From: Aplysia californica
Taxonomy: Eukaryota; Mollusca; Gastropoda; Aplysiida; Aplysiidae
NCBI RefSeq assembly: GCF_000002075.1
Contig: NW_004797425.1
Location: 994,145 to 1,058,144, forward strand
Direction of reading: 5' to 3'
DNA length: 64,000 bases
Numbering within the stretch: the stretch's first letter is position 1; each line of letters begins with the position of its first letter. Below the pieces are notes generated by a model. The model saw nothing but the letters and a program-made list of their open reading frames with translations. It did no database searches and had not been told where the DNA came from. The translations under genes were made by a program, and so were the position numbers. This document shows positions 34,112 through 47,447 of this stretch, piece by piece.

Positions 34112-37100
34112 ATTCTGAAAGAGATGCTCCAGTGTTGGAACCAGAAGCCGAACATGCACAGAGACTGGATGATGATGTGTCTCAAGGACCCCCTGATCTT
34201 CCAGTGGAGCCCACACATCCTCAGAGGACAACCAGATCATCGTCATCGTCTTCTGTGTCTTTAACGCCATCAACGCCTGCTTCTGCACCAGGCGCTCTGC
34301 AATTTAAGCTGAAAACAGACCCAAATAGTGGCAAGTCTAAAGTGTCTTTCCAGCTGAGAAGGAGCCTCCGCAATAATGCCCTGAAAGTGGCTGATGATGA
34401 GGACAATGAGGAAGAGGCGAAAATCGCTGAGGATAATGCCAAAGGTCCTGGAGAGGCCGTAGAAGTTTTGGAGAAAAAGGCGGCAGATGAATACGTACCC
34501 ACGAGATTCAAGGTTGCCAAGAAGCATGACATGTTTCGGCCGGACATAGTGCCTACCAATGTGACGGTTGTTTTCAGCTCGGCTGGTATAGGTGGTGGTG
34601 GGCCGATCGTTGAACCAAGTAGTCCAGCACCTAGACTTGTCCCTCAGCCCCCTGCTCCAACTGGGGCAGAACTACCTACCTCAGACGATTCAGGTCACAA
34701 GCCCCTTGGTGCTCTTGTAAATGCTGGAGAAGAGGTCAAGACATCAGAGAAAATTGATGGAGACACGAGAGGAAAGGGAGGAGATGAGAAAGAGACAAGC
34801 TCTGTTACTGTCAAGGAAGGTCAGGAAGTTACAGATAGGGAGAGTGCTGGGCAGGATAGTAGAACTGATCAAGATTTGTCCCGTGATGAGCGCCGAAGCA
34901 AAAGGTCAGATACAAGGAAAGATTTGGAAAGGGGGAGTAGCAAGGAAGACAAAGCTGACTCTCCTTCTCAGCACAATACGAGGCAAAGAAAGAGAGAAGA
35001 GAAAAGTGAAAAGAAAAAGTCCGACCGAGATGATGATGATGGAAGAAGAAAACGCAGGGAAAGTAGAGACAGGGAGGAGGAGGAGAGACCCCGGAGGCAG
35101 TCAACAAGATCTTCGTCGAGGTACAAGAAAGATGTAAGTGATGATGAAAGCAAAGATTATGATAAATACAGCGGTAAGAATCGGCGTTCTAACAGACAGA
35201 GCAAGAGAGATAAAGAAGAGGATGAGGACAGGGTTGATAGTGACACAGTGCAGAGGTCTTCTAGAAGACGGCAGGAGGATTCTCCAAAGCGCTCTCGGTC
35301 TCGAGGTAGCCGGAGGCAGAGCAAAAGTCCTAGTCGAGAACGAAAGCGCAAAAGTGTCAGCCCAGTTCATGACAGGGTTTCAAGGAAATCAGAAAGTGGG
35401 AGGGGTGGATCAAGAAAATCTAGTCCTGGCGGTCGCCGAAGAAGTGACAGTAGTGATGGAAGTGAAGAGAAAGAAAAATCTGAGAGGAAAGAAGATACTG
35501 TAGATGAATCGGGTGACGGTAAAAGTGAGAAGCAAGTCAAAAAGATTGTTCTTCAAAGGTCCCGAAATTCAGGTGATTTTGTAGTAGCTGAAAGCAAGCT
35601 TGGGGAAAATGAGGATAGCAGAAGTAAAGTTGACAAAAAGGAGGATGATGGCCAGACTCCTTCTGAAGAGGTAAAGGCTGGTGATAAAAAGGAGGAAGGC
35701 TTTAAAAAAAATGTGGAGGAGGAGGAGGAAGTCTCAGAAAGGAAAAAAGGAAGCAGTAAAATGTCTTCTCCGAATGATAAAGATTCTCATGAAAGTATTG
35801 CTCAGGCTCAAGACCAGGTGAGAGTGAAACAACAGAAAGAACTACCTGCAGAGGAAAGTAAAATGGTTGACAAAGCATGTTCTGATAAAAAGGACAAAAA
35901 ACTGCATAGAAGAGACAAAACAAAAAGGCACTCATCCTCAACTGAAGAAGAGGAAGACAACGAGGAGTCAAAACGACGTTCTCTTAGAGGTCAGGCTCGA
36001 GGCGAGAAGAAAGAATTGGAGAAAGTAAAACATAAGAACTCTCCAGAGGAAAGAAAAGAAGGAAATGATTTAGTTACTGATAAAAAGGGGGGGAAAATGG
36101 GGGAAAAGTCAAAATCAAGACACGACTCTTCTTCTTCATCAGAGGAAGAGAATGTCTCCAGAGAGTCAAAACGTCTTTCACTTAGAAGTCAGTCTCGTGA
36201 TGGGGAAAAGGAACGTGAGAAAATGGGAAGAAGGAGAGAAAAGTCACCTGTAGAAGGTAAAGCGATGAATGATGCAGTTGTTGATGAAAAGGAAAGAAAA
36301 CTTAAGAAGAAAGACAAAGCAAAAAGAAGGTCATCTTCCTCTGAGGAAGAGAAAGATGATGGAGGGTCAAAAGCACATTCACGGAAAAGTCGACACAGAG
36401 AAGAGGTATCCCCTGAGCAGGTCCCCGAAAAGGCAAGTGCAAGCAGACAAGGTTCTTGTGCTGATGTGGACATGAGAGATGATAACGGGGGTGGTTCTGA
36501 GGCTAGAGTTGTTCCAGAATCTGAAGGAAAGCCCTCCCATCAGCTGATCCCCAAGCAGGTGTTTGAGCCGGCGCTTCCACCAGAGCAGGTCTTGGTTGAT
36601 GTTTCCGCCCTTCCTGGCAAGAGTAAATGGGAGCTTGATGAGGAAGAAGAGGAACAGCAGAGGCTGGGAGGTGGGAGGAGGTCAAGATTTCATGATGCGT
36701 CTGAGTATGTTGAGCCTGTGCGGAGGTTTGAACGAGTTGTTGCACCTGTCGAGGTTGAACGTAGCTCCCGTTCAGGCGGGATGGAGTGGGGGGGTCGCGT
36801 GGGTGGGATGCGAGTGGGTAAAGTGCGAGAGAGCAGTAGCAATGAGGAGGAGGTAACTCATGAGCTGAAGAAACAGAAAGAGAAGAAAAAGCACAAGGTA
36901 AAGAGCAAGTCGGAGAAGAAAGCAAAGAAGAAGAAAAAGAAGCAGGAGGAAAGTGGGGAGGAGTCTCAGAAAAACCTCGAAGGTGATAAAGAGATGGTGC
37001 AAGATACTGAAGAGAGAGAAGAGCAAGAGAAAATGGAGGAAAGCAAAAGTCTTGAAGTCAAGAGTGAGACCAAGGAGATCAGTGAAGAGGAAAAAGTTCA

Positions 37101-40100
37101 TTCGGTCAAGAAATCTGGAGGAACAAGTAAGATAGTGGATTATCTGAAGGGTTATAGTGAAAAAATGGTGACAGATGCCTCACAAGAGGAGAAGCCAGAG
37201 AGTGTGCCTGAAACTGAGGTTGATTCCAAAGCCAAAGAAAAAATAGAAGTAGATGAGAAGACAGATGTTGAGAAGTTAAAGACAGAAGAAGAGAAAGTAT
37301 TTAATTCACCTAGTCCAAGTGAAGTGGAGGGTGATAAAAAAGAGATTCCCTCCGTAGATAAACAGCAAGATTCAAATATTTTGTTGCCTCCTAATAAAAA
37401 AGTAGATAGAGAAACTGAGGAAAAAGACCAAGTAGAATGTTCAACTGACAATGCTGTTATTATCGGCACAGAGGTCTCAGATGAGAAGCCACATGTTGAG
37501 CAAAAAGCAGAGAACAATCAGGAAGCTGAGGTGAATGATATAATTGTTGATGTTGGGGTTGATTCAGGCTTAAGTGGAGATAAAACCAACCTTACTGAAA
37601 AAGAAGGTTCGATTGTTAAGGCAAAGGAATTGCACTCTAAAACCAGAGTTGAAGAATTAGTACAGAAGGAAAGGGTGAGATCTCTTTCAAAAGATCGGAG
37701 TGAACGATCAGACTCAAAATCTTCTCAGAGAAGCAGAGAAAGGCGAGAGAGGTCGAAGTCATCAGACAGGTCAAAGTCTTCAGAAAAATCAAAAAGGAGT
37801 AATAGGGCCAAGTCACGGTCAAAGTCACTGTCTCCTGGACGATCAAGACGTGGGAACCGAGAAAAGTCTCGATCATTCTCCCCGCAACGTTCAAAGAAAA
37901 GTAAGAGAGGACAATCAAGGTCTCCAGAGAGGCGGAAAAGGAGCAACAGAGAGAAGTCACGGTCAAAGTCTGTAGAGCGTTCAAAAAGAAGTAACAGGGA
38001 AAGATCCAGGTCCCCATCAGAGACTAAGAGAGTCTCCAAGAGATCTCAGTCTAAATCTCCTAAGAGAAGTGGGCGTGATCGGAGAGATAGGTCAAGGTCT
38101 CTATCCTCAGATCGGCGGAGACGTAACAGGAGGTGGCGATCCAGGTCGCGATCAAATGAAAGATATCGTAAGCAAAGAAGTCCAGATATCTACGGCAGAC
38201 GGGACAGAGACAGGTACAGAAGGGATCGCTCCAACTCTGGTGAGAGGCGTCGCCGTAGATGGGGCAGTGAAAGTGATGAGAGGGAAAGTTCTCGCTCCGT
38301 GCGAAATCGCAGACAAAGGAGTACTTCGCGAGACTCTGATGTGCAGGAAATTGGTTCTCAGCCTGGTATATTAGAAAAGGGGAAGGCAAGCAAAGAAACA
38401 ATTGTTGTGGAGGATGATGAGGATCAAGTGAGTGCCATTGACATTGCTTCCATACCTATACCTGGAGAAATTCCTTTGCCTGGTGAGACATCTGTAGACA
38501 CAAAGAGTAAGGAAGTTCAGCAATCTTCTGCGCCAAATGATGGTCTTGTAGATAACCTCGAAGATGCCCCTATGGATATTTCAGATGAAGAGGAAAGATG
38601 CGAAGATGTTAAGGAAAAGAACGAAGGCTCTGTCATCATTAGGCCTGAAAACGAGCAGGAAAAAGATATAGCCAACAAAAGTTCAGCCGTGAGCTTGGCT
38701 GTGAAGACACCTACTAATGTTTCACAGGTGGAGAAACGTTCAAACTTGGCTGTTAATCCCTCTGGAAAAGAGAGACAGATCAAATTTTCCTTTTTTGGAA
38801 GCAGTAAGAAACTGAAGCCTGTGGTTGCCACAAGTATACTGGATGATGATGACAGTGTGGTGGAGAAGAAATCAGCCATTAGTCTACTGGATGTAGAAGA
38901 GACCAAACAAACCTCAGAGAGCCGTGTATGTGTTGTGGAGCAGGAAAATGTGGCCAAAGCTGCAGACAATCCAAATAATAGTAACTTGGAAAATAATCTA
39001 AAGAACGTAGAAAAATCAGCTGCTGTGAAGGAGGGTTTTGATGAGCCAGAGGTGGTTTCAAAGAATTTAACATCAAAGACAATTGATGAGGAAAGTAGTG
39101 CCACGAAGGAAAAAGTGTATTTAGAGGCCAGTGGAGTACCAGACCTTCTCGTGTCCAAATCTGAGGCTAAGACAAATTTATCTGTTCCGTTGGAGGATCT
39201 CTGCCAGCCACAGGAAGAGGATACGGAGGAGGTTAGCTTGTTAAGTGATCATGAAGATTCCAAGGTGCCAAACTCTTCCGACATGAAAACTGAAGAAGCT
39301 GTTAAGGAAGAGGACTCCCCACCCAAGAAGCTGAAGTTCAAGTATGTTCCATTGTGGGAGATGGAGGGTGAGAACAAAAAACCCCAGGCTTTGCTTGAGG
39401 AGGAGGAGAAACTAAAAAAGTCCAAACACCCTCTTGGGCTGGCTTTGGATTATGACAGTGAAAGCTCTGATGAGGAGGGTCAGAAAGAGGGAGAGAAGAT
39501 GTCAGCATCTCTTCTCCAGAATACTGCTAGTAATGAGAAGACGCGAGAAACGCCAAGTGGGACTGATGATGTGAGGTCCACAGAGATGCAAGGCAAGGCA
39601 GATACAGGAGTGCTGAAAGAAAGATATGGCAAAACAGATGCAGTGATAGTAGAGATAAAAGAAAGTAGAACTGTAAAAGAAGTGAAAGGACATGTTTTAG
39701 AAGAGGCAAAATTAACTGAAACAACAGTCACCACTCAGATGGGGATGGGGGAAAAAGATGTTGGCATGAAGAGAGAAATGCACAAAGACGTAGAAATGAA
39801 AGATGATATTTTAAAGGACCAATGTATAGATGCAGAAAAAGATAGTTCTTTGAGTGTTGATGTGAAAGACAATGTACATGTGAATGTGAAATTAGATAAA
39901 AGTAGTAAAGAAGGAGAGGAAGAATGTGTAGCCCTTGATAGGGGAAATGAACCTTATTCACCATCTCAGTCAGATGTAGAGGAGCCGTATTCACCTTCCT
40001 TTCCTTCCATGGAAGATTTAGATGGTACTGGTCCAAGTATAGAGCATAAACCATTGAAGTTTGCCCCAGGACAAGAGGACAAAGAGGAAAAGGGACACAC

Positions 40101-43100
40101 TCCATTGTCAAGTGATGTACAGGTCTCTACTGCAGCTCTTTTACAACAAGCTGTGAAAACTGCTGGATTGTCTAGTGCATCGGTATTAGGTGGTCCATCT
40201 GCTTTGCTACAAGGGGTAGCTGGTGTGTTCCCACCAGTGATAGGGACTGGCTCTGCAGGGCTGCAGACATTCCCACAGCCCGTGGCTCCAGTGATGTTCC
40301 CATTGACAGGTGTCCCGAAACCTGTCCCCCCTCCAGCTGTCCGTGGGATAGCCCCATTGATGGGGCAGACTCCAGCCCCAGTGCCCCCTCCACTCGTTGT
40401 TGGGGGAGTTCAAGTTCCAGGCCAGGTGCCTGCCCCAAGTTCTATAGGGATCCAGACCCCAGGCCTTGTGCCCCCTCCGGTCGTCCCGGTTCCAGCCCCA
40501 GGGGTTAAGTTCTCAGGTGTGGGAACTATTCCAGCGTCCACCGTTCCCCAGCCTGTGCCTCCCCCTCTCCTGCAGTCTGCAGTGACTGTAGCCCCAGGTG
40601 TGCCAAGCCTTCCTGTTGGATCTCAAAGCACTGGGTTGTTGAGCACTTCTGAACCAGTCAACTGGGGTGCTCAGGCAGCCTCAGTTCCTCCACCTGGTCA
40701 GCCCATCGGTGCTGCTGTAGTACCAGCTCCCCCATCAGTATCGGCAGTTTCTGATCTTATTCCTACTACCCAAGGACAGGTGACAGGTGTAAGCCCTGCT
40801 GTGATCCAGTCAATGGGCACAACATCTGCACCAGCTGCTGCCGCCCCAGTCAGGTTCCGCGTGTCTCGCTTCCATCAGGGTCCTGCTGCTGGGGTCACGG
40901 GAGTGGTTGTGCCGCCACCCACTGTGTCTGTTCCCAGCCTGCACACCCCAGCCACTGTCCCCCCTGTATGGGGAGGGCCTGGCATGGTCAGCATTGACAC
41001 TCCATCAGTGACGACGGGAGATACCTCTACAGTATCAAAGTCACAGCAGAGCTTAGTCTCAACCAAGTCTGCTGTGGTACCATTGAAACCAGCAGTCAGT
41101 ATCTCAACTGGTAGTAAGCGGCCTAAGTTCACATCTATTCTGTCTCAGCCCAAGATTGAAGACCCATCAGTTCTTCAGTCACTGGGAATAAAGCCTGCTG
41201 TGAAGACGCTGTCTAAAGAAGTAATAAGTAATCCACAAGGCAAGACTGTAGAGGTTACAAGCACATCCACAGAGAGGTTGAGTGCTATTTTGAAGGAACA
41301 GTCTCTGTCGCTTTCTGAGGACTGTAAAAAAGACAGCCCTGATATTGCCACACTAAGTGGGGTACCTGTTGAACCGTTCCAGATAAAGTCTGGGCTTGTT
41401 GATGAAATCAGAACTGTGGAGAAAGATCCAAAGAAGTCTAGTGACTCCTTGAAAGATATGAACACTGAGAGTCATACTATAGACGAGAAAACAGAGCTGT
41501 CAACCACTAAAGACGAGGGTACAGCTCGTGATGGTGGAAAAGTTTTGAATGTTCCAAAACCAGGCCTAGTGCTCACCATTAACCAGGTGGAGAGACAGGC
41601 AGAGGTGATGGAAGCCTCATCTACTCTCTATGACATTGACACTGACAGTATACCATTGCCAGGTGTCGAAGCAAAGCCACCAATGACTCAGACCCCTGCT
41701 CCCCCTGCCCCCTCAGGGAATATATTAACTGAGCAACTGTCACAACCTCCACTCCCGGTGCAGCCGGCTGTTACTTCTGCCCCACCCTTACCCGAAAGCC
41801 CAGCTCCACCACCACCTGTCCAACCACCTCTTCCGGCCCCAGAGGAGGATGTGACTCTTTCTTCTACGGCAGCAAAGAGTCAAACGCCAAACACTGCAGA
41901 AAAGAATAAAAAAGTTTATCAGTCCCCTTTGGCCATAGGTTTGCTACCGAAGGTGACAAGCATTCAGTCACCTTTGTCCATTGGCCCATTACCAACGGTC
42001 CCACCAGAGCGTCCGGCCTCTCAGTTGTCCTTTCCATTAAAACAGAAACTGTCTCAAATCAGTTTTGGTAACAAGATGAAAAAAAGTTCTGGGGACAAAG
42101 ATGAAGATATGAAAGGCAACCAAAGTCAACAGGGCTCCTCCGCTTCTAAAATTCACATAGTGCTGAAGAGCAAGTCAGCTGTACAGAAAACTGTGGTTCC
42201 AGGCTTTGAAGATGAAGGCAGTGATGATGGGTCAGCTGGTGACACGCTGGCTGATATATTTTCAGATGGGGAGACACTTCAGAAAACTAACAGAGAGGAA
42301 GAGCAGGAGCAGCTTTTATCTTCTGATCATGCTGCAAGGGCGTCCGAGGTTGAAGTGTCAACAGGTGCTGTCTCTAGAAGTAAAGTAGATGAGACTGCTT
42401 TCTTGTTGGATTCGTTGCATAGTGTGAGTGGTTCAGCAGAAGCATCTTCTGGAACTGAGGTAAACAGTCATGGGTCAAAAGGTACTACAGTAGTTGATGT
42501 GGAGGCTTTCCCAGTGCAGGTGATCACAAGCTCTAGGAAACAGGAAGAAAGCTCAAGTACTGCTTGGCCAGAGTTCACTGCTGGGGAGAGCAAAGGGAAG
42601 GAAGCCGTACCAGAGAAAGAGACTGCAGACAGGGATGACTCCAGGGACAGCAAAGAGAGGTCGCGAGATCGTCACAGGAACAGGGATGATAGCCGAGATG
42701 ATGGGAGAAAGAGAGGTGATGATAAAGATCGTAGGAGGGCTGACGATAAGAAAAAGAAGTACAATGATGGAGATGACAATGATGAAGAGCAGAGAAGTAG
42801 CAGGAGAGGTGATGTTGCAGAGGAGGAGAGAGGACTAGTGAAAATAAAGAAAGAAAAGGATGATGGGTCATACTATGGTAAAAAGCGAAGAGAAGATGAA
42901 AAAGGTGACAGCTATTCAGAGAAGAAGTCCGAAAGAAGAAGGGGAGATGATGAAGACTACAGTCGAACAAGAAGACGAAAAAGAAATGATGAAGAGGATT
43001 ATGATGATAAGTCTGGTAGAGGAAGGGAGGAGGATAGCAGAAGAAAAAGTCGTGAGAACAGGGATGACGACAGAAAGAGGAGGCGTTATGATGAAGATGA

Positions 43101-43313
43101 GGAAGATTCTCGTAGGGGTCGCCGCTTTGAACGTGACAGAAGTCGTGAACGGGACAGGAGCCGTGAAAGATCAGGACGGGGTGATCGTGATCGCAGCCGT
43201 GAGAGGGATCGTGGCAGCAAGTCTAGCCGCGGTGGCTTAAAACGAAGTCGACGATCAAGAGAAAGAAGCCGCAGCTCCAGCCCACCCCGCAAGAGAGAAC
43301 GCAGCTGGGACAG
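34112..43313 (+). CDS. SETD2: SETD2 giant exon: disordered N-terminal region
   Basis: One continuous frame of about 9.2 kb encodes some 3,067 residues. Acceptor chosen: AATTTCTTCAG before 34112 (phase 1). The frame is open upstream to 34039, so the exact start is uncertain. Donor GTGAGA at 43314. Order of regions: KSKVSFQLRRSLRNNAL (about 34339), resembling human RQKVSFSFSLTKKTLQN; long Lys/Glu/Ser/Arg low-complexity stretches; an RS domain (37674-38334); SIPIPGEIPLPGE (about 38447); KLKFKYVPLWEMEGE (about 39332); a Pro/Val-rich block (40120-41010); DTDSIPLPG (about 41638); a second proline block (41686-41865); a C-terminal R/D/E/S tract (42620 on). The human counterpart exon is also the gene's largest, at about half this length. 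Role inferred from the family: intrinsically disordered, nuclear, governing stability and RNA-processing contacts. Antisense ORFs here are codon-bias shadows. Confidence 0.9.
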
Positions 43314-44128
43314 GTGAGAGGAGTGTTTTTGTTATTTCAACTTTAGTTGTCTGTATTTCAACTCAGTTGTCTTTTTTCATGTTCTTTCACTTCCATCTCG
43401 TTATTGCTCTATTTTTTCTTGCACTTTACCTTTTTTTGCTTTTGTTAGGTAGTGATTTAATAAAATCTTGCTATTTGAACAATTCTGTGATCATGGGTGG
43501 TTGGCGGGTGCTCTGATATGGTTTGTTCCTTCTCTCCTATCAAACATCTATAGTTCTTCTCTCTCCTTATTTGTTACTGTCTTGAACTTACATGACGTAA
43601 TTGTGTTACAAGTGTAGTAAAACTTTTACTTAAAACGAATCTGTGATCTGAACTTCTGTGTACAAATCTGTGTTCTGAACTACTGCATTGATTATATGAT
43701 ATTTCAAAAACTGAACTGAACTACCCATGAAATAATTCTGTCCTTGAGGCTCCCTGATTTATAGGGGAGGGGGGGGGGGATTACTTACAGGCTCAGCTTT
43801 CAAATTTAAAAAAAAATTAATGTTATGCAAATTGCATGTCCCTGTTACAAATTGCATAAATAAGGCATGTTACCATGTTTCAAGCAGATATGCTTAGCTT
43901 TGAGAACCGATAATTGAATTAATGTGACATAGATATCTTGTCGTTGCTCCGACTTTTCCAATTTTCATGGATACACATTTTGGTACGGATGACTTTTTCC
44001 TGTTGACTGTTGCAGTGAAGGGGCATTTCTACAGGCTGCTTTATTTTTAGTCTTCTACCTATGTCTGATTTTGAGCCTTTGAGCCTTGTTGATGTTAAGT
44101 TAAACTTTTTTAATTTGAACTTTTGCAG
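43314..44128 (+). other. SETD2 intron 3
   Basis: GTGAGA..TTTTGCAG. Contains a family D repeat at 43494-43645 (TGGGTGGTTGGCGGGTGCTCTG to TTACAAGTGTAGTAAAAC) and a G run at about 43767. Nothing else seen. Confidence 0.85.
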
Positions 44129-45626
44129 GTATGAGAGGAACCGTAGTCGAGATAGAAGCCAAAGTCGCAGCCCAAGTCGTGATAGAGATAGGAAAAATCG
44201 CGATAGCAGGGGACCAAGCTCCCGCAGGAAAGAGGGCAAGTCTTTCAAGGATGAACTCCTGGATGAGTTCAAGAAACTGGATTCAAAGTCAGGCTCAGGC
44301 AAGACGGGAGCCCAGGATGATCTTTTTAAGGTGGCAGCAATTGGCTCATCTGCATCGAGTTCTTCTCTGTCCTACATTTCTGATGCTAGTATGATTCCAT
44401 ACCCAGGCGAGCCTGTGCAAGCTTATCAGGGTGACCCCAACTACCCCGCCGACCCGTCCTTGTATCCAGTCCACCCAACTCCACAAGTCCAGGCAACGGG
44501 GACAGACATGGTGGGAGCGTACCCCGGTCAGGATGCAGCCTATAGCTCTCAGTATTCTGGGTCCTATGACCCCCAACTGTATGGCAGCACTCAACCGTCC
44601 TGGCCTCAGTCTGGACTGCACCAGGAGATACCCTCACAAGACCAGGCCCAGATGTATCCTCCGCAGGTGTCGGAGCACCAGCAGTATCCGTTCCACAGCC
44701 AGCAGCCGCCGCACCATCCTCAGCAGCCACAGCATCTCCAGCAACAGCAGCAACACATGCATGTGTACCCCCCTCAGCCACCACCCATTTCTCAATACCA
44801 GGGTCAACAGCAACCCCAAGACATGTACCAGCCTAACCAGCTACCCCCCGTGGCTCCAATGGCACCAGGCAGCCCACTCATTCACACCAGTACAGACCAA
44901 CAGCCTTATTCTGCTGCTCCAGCTCCCCACAGTGCATCACTTTCATCATCCTTAGTCTCATCTCTGACTTTGTTAAGCAACCAGCTCTCCCAGCAATCGG
45001 GACATTTTAGTGGAACACCCGGAGGCCCCCCAAGCTTCCCCAAAGAAACACACTCTCAGTTTTCTGCCCCTGGGGGCAGCAACTCCACCCAAGTGACCTT
45101 TGAAATGACCCCAGGCGCTGGCATTCCTTCCCCTCAGGCTCGAGGACCCCTTCTCAAAACCCCTCTCCTGCCTGTCCCAGGCACACCTCCAAACTCATTT
45201 GGAAGCTCTCATTTCTTTTCTCCTGTCCCTCAGTCTGATCCGAAGGTCAGCAAAAAGCCAGTGTTCAGTGTACCTTCTGTGACCAGCAGCTCTTCTCCTG
45301 CTCATGGGAGTCCAGTGCTTAAAGCTGTGCCGTCCACTTCTAGTTCGCCGGCTATTGACTCGTCGACACCTCGGTCTGGGCGACGCAGGTCCACTCGCTG
45401 GGGAGCCCCTCTTACAGAGGAGCCATCCTTTGAGACATCTAGTCTAGCCGAACCAGTAGATGTTTCTGACAAGGATAGCTCTGTCAAGCAGAAGCCATCT
45501 GTGCGGGCTGAAAGTAAAGTGGTTGAGGCTGTGAACGAGTCAACCGTGTCTTCGTCTGGTGTTGAGGACAGTACAGGGGACACTGGCAGTGACTCTGGCA
45601 CAGATACAGTCCACAAGCCTCTCAAA
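44129..45626 (+). CDS. SETD2: SETD2 exon 4: RS tail, Q/P-rich region
   Basis: The phase joins the giant exon as AG|G (..RSWDRYERNRSRD..). It encodes the end of the RS tract, a short helical-looking segment (KSFKDELLDEFKKLDS), YISDASMIPYPGEPVQAYQG, and then a glutamine/proline/histidine-rich low-complexity region (about 44640-44850) of the kind that drives weak multivalent contacts. After that comes a Ser/Pro-rich part with RRRSTRWGAPLTEE (about 45385). Ends in phase 0 (..VHKPLK) at donor GTGAGT. About 500 residues with no folded domain recognised. The first 70 bases of the longer ORF (44061 on) are intron. Confidence 0.9.
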
Positions 45627-47447
45627 GTGAGTTCCTTACTGGTAACTTGGTTCTTAATGTCCAAGAGATAGATTTGAAGAAGTTGTTGATCACCTAATCA
45701 CCTAATTTGGATTTGCCATGTAGGGGGGGGGGGGGGGGATTTTTTGCAGAAAGGAACATTCTTCAGCTTGCTAATATATTTTATATCTTTTTACAGTTTC
45801 TGTAAAAAGGGTTTCAGAGCGCCATTAAACAGTAATTTGTATTGGTAATTACTGTTGGTCCCGGGGTTGCTTATAAATCTATGATATATATATATATATA
45901 TTGTATGTGAAAGTTCGTCACTTCGGTCACCTAAAACTTCCGTACCACTTAACTTTCGAATTTGAAAAAATTAACGGTAGTTCAGAATCATTTAAAGGGT
46001 GCAGTTATATTAAGGAGTCTGAAGTCACAGTAGTTTAATTTTCAGTTTTTTATCAGTTTCATTTAGATTTAAACTTGGAAAAGTCCGTCTTTTGCCATTG
46101 TACAGAAGTGAGGCTTCTGTTCACAAGCAGCGCACACTGGTTCCCCATTGACTTGAGGATCGATTCTTTTGAGTCTGTTCATCGAACGGGTACCCAGCTA
46201 GTTACATATTTACAGTTAACCACCATTACAGTGGCCGTTCCCTATCTTTCACAAGGGACCTGCTGGGTCGGGAGTGGTCACCCCTCGCCCAGTGCTAACC
46301 CCTGATTGAGGGCTTAATTCTCCCAACTGGTGAAGCACCTCTCAAAAATGTCATGCCCTCCTTGAATTTAGGGGTAACACCTTTCCTTTGTAGGCCTATT
46401 ATTGTTTTCGTCCAGATTTCTTTAATACTAAAAGATCCTGTAAACATGTACAACAATATACTACAGAAATATCTCAGTATTGGCTGCCTTTGAAGTCGCC
46501 TGTTTGTGTCCAGTAAAGCAGGGCTTGGGACACAAACAAGAATCTTGTTCATTTCCAGTTCTTAATGACCCTTGTGTCTCCTTCAATTCAGACTCAGACT
46601 CCCTCAGCTGTTGTTTTTATTTACTATTTTTAAATTTCAGTTTACTGTGTCAGGGGTTCTGAGCCAATACTTTGTATTCCTCCAGTATGCTGTTATGTCA
46701 ACCTCACGTCATGAGTATTACTCACTTGATCATTGATATTGATGCTTTTTCAATTTGTCTCTCAGACATGGTTTCTGAGGAGGAAGGCTTCTTTTTAATT
46801 ATGCGTGTGGGTAATAAAACTAGTTTACTGTGAATGATTGTTTTAATGAAATTCTATCCCTTCTTTCATGATTGGCTGTGATGCACAAGCTTCATTGACA
46901 GCATAACATGATTGCTCTCCTGTGCCACTGCTTTTCTTCCATATGTCTTCAAAAGGCTTTTTGAGATGGATGGTTGGAATGTGGATTATAATAGCTTCTC
47001 AAGTTGATATAACATGGAAAGCAGTCTCAGGCTTCAGTCCAGCTCAGCAGAAGAGTAAGGCATGTTGGCTTGGACACCGAAATGACGTAATTTTCAAAAA
47101 CCACAACTTGTGTCCTTTGTAGTTTTAATGGATTGAGCACTGCATAACTGTAATTTGTTAATTTTCAAAAAAAGGATGCAATACTGTGTGCATTCAAGAT
47201 TAACTATGGTTTTATACAGCAGCTATGTGTTCAGTGATTATTTCTACATCTGTGTACCACATTTCTTCATTCAAGAAAATGGATGTGGATGGCTGGAGGG
47301 CCCAACAGGTAGGTCTTACTTTTTTTACTTTTCCTTTGTTGTTTCTGTCTGTATGTGTCTTACTTTTTCCAAGCACTAAATGACAGTTATTGTGTCGATA
47401 TGCTTCTTTTCACTCAAACTAAAGAAAAGGAAACATTGTTTGACCAG
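45627..47447 (+). other. SETD2 intron 4
   Basis: GTGAGT..TTTGACCAG. Contains a G run (about 45722), a TA microsatellite (about 45885-45900) and a family E repeat at 47283-47425 (GGATGGCTGGAGGGCCCAACAGGTAGGTC through CACTAAATGACAGTTATTGTG and TCGATATGCTTC). The repeat ends about 20 bases before the exon 5 acceptor. 46050-47250 shows nothing recognisable. Confidence 0.8.

Noticed and set aside
38517-39158. 213-codon antisense ORF inside the giant exon, and similar antisense ORFs at 34221, 36189, 37152, 42575 and 45302
   Set aside because: They mirror the codon bias of the sense SETD2 frame; no recognisable domains.
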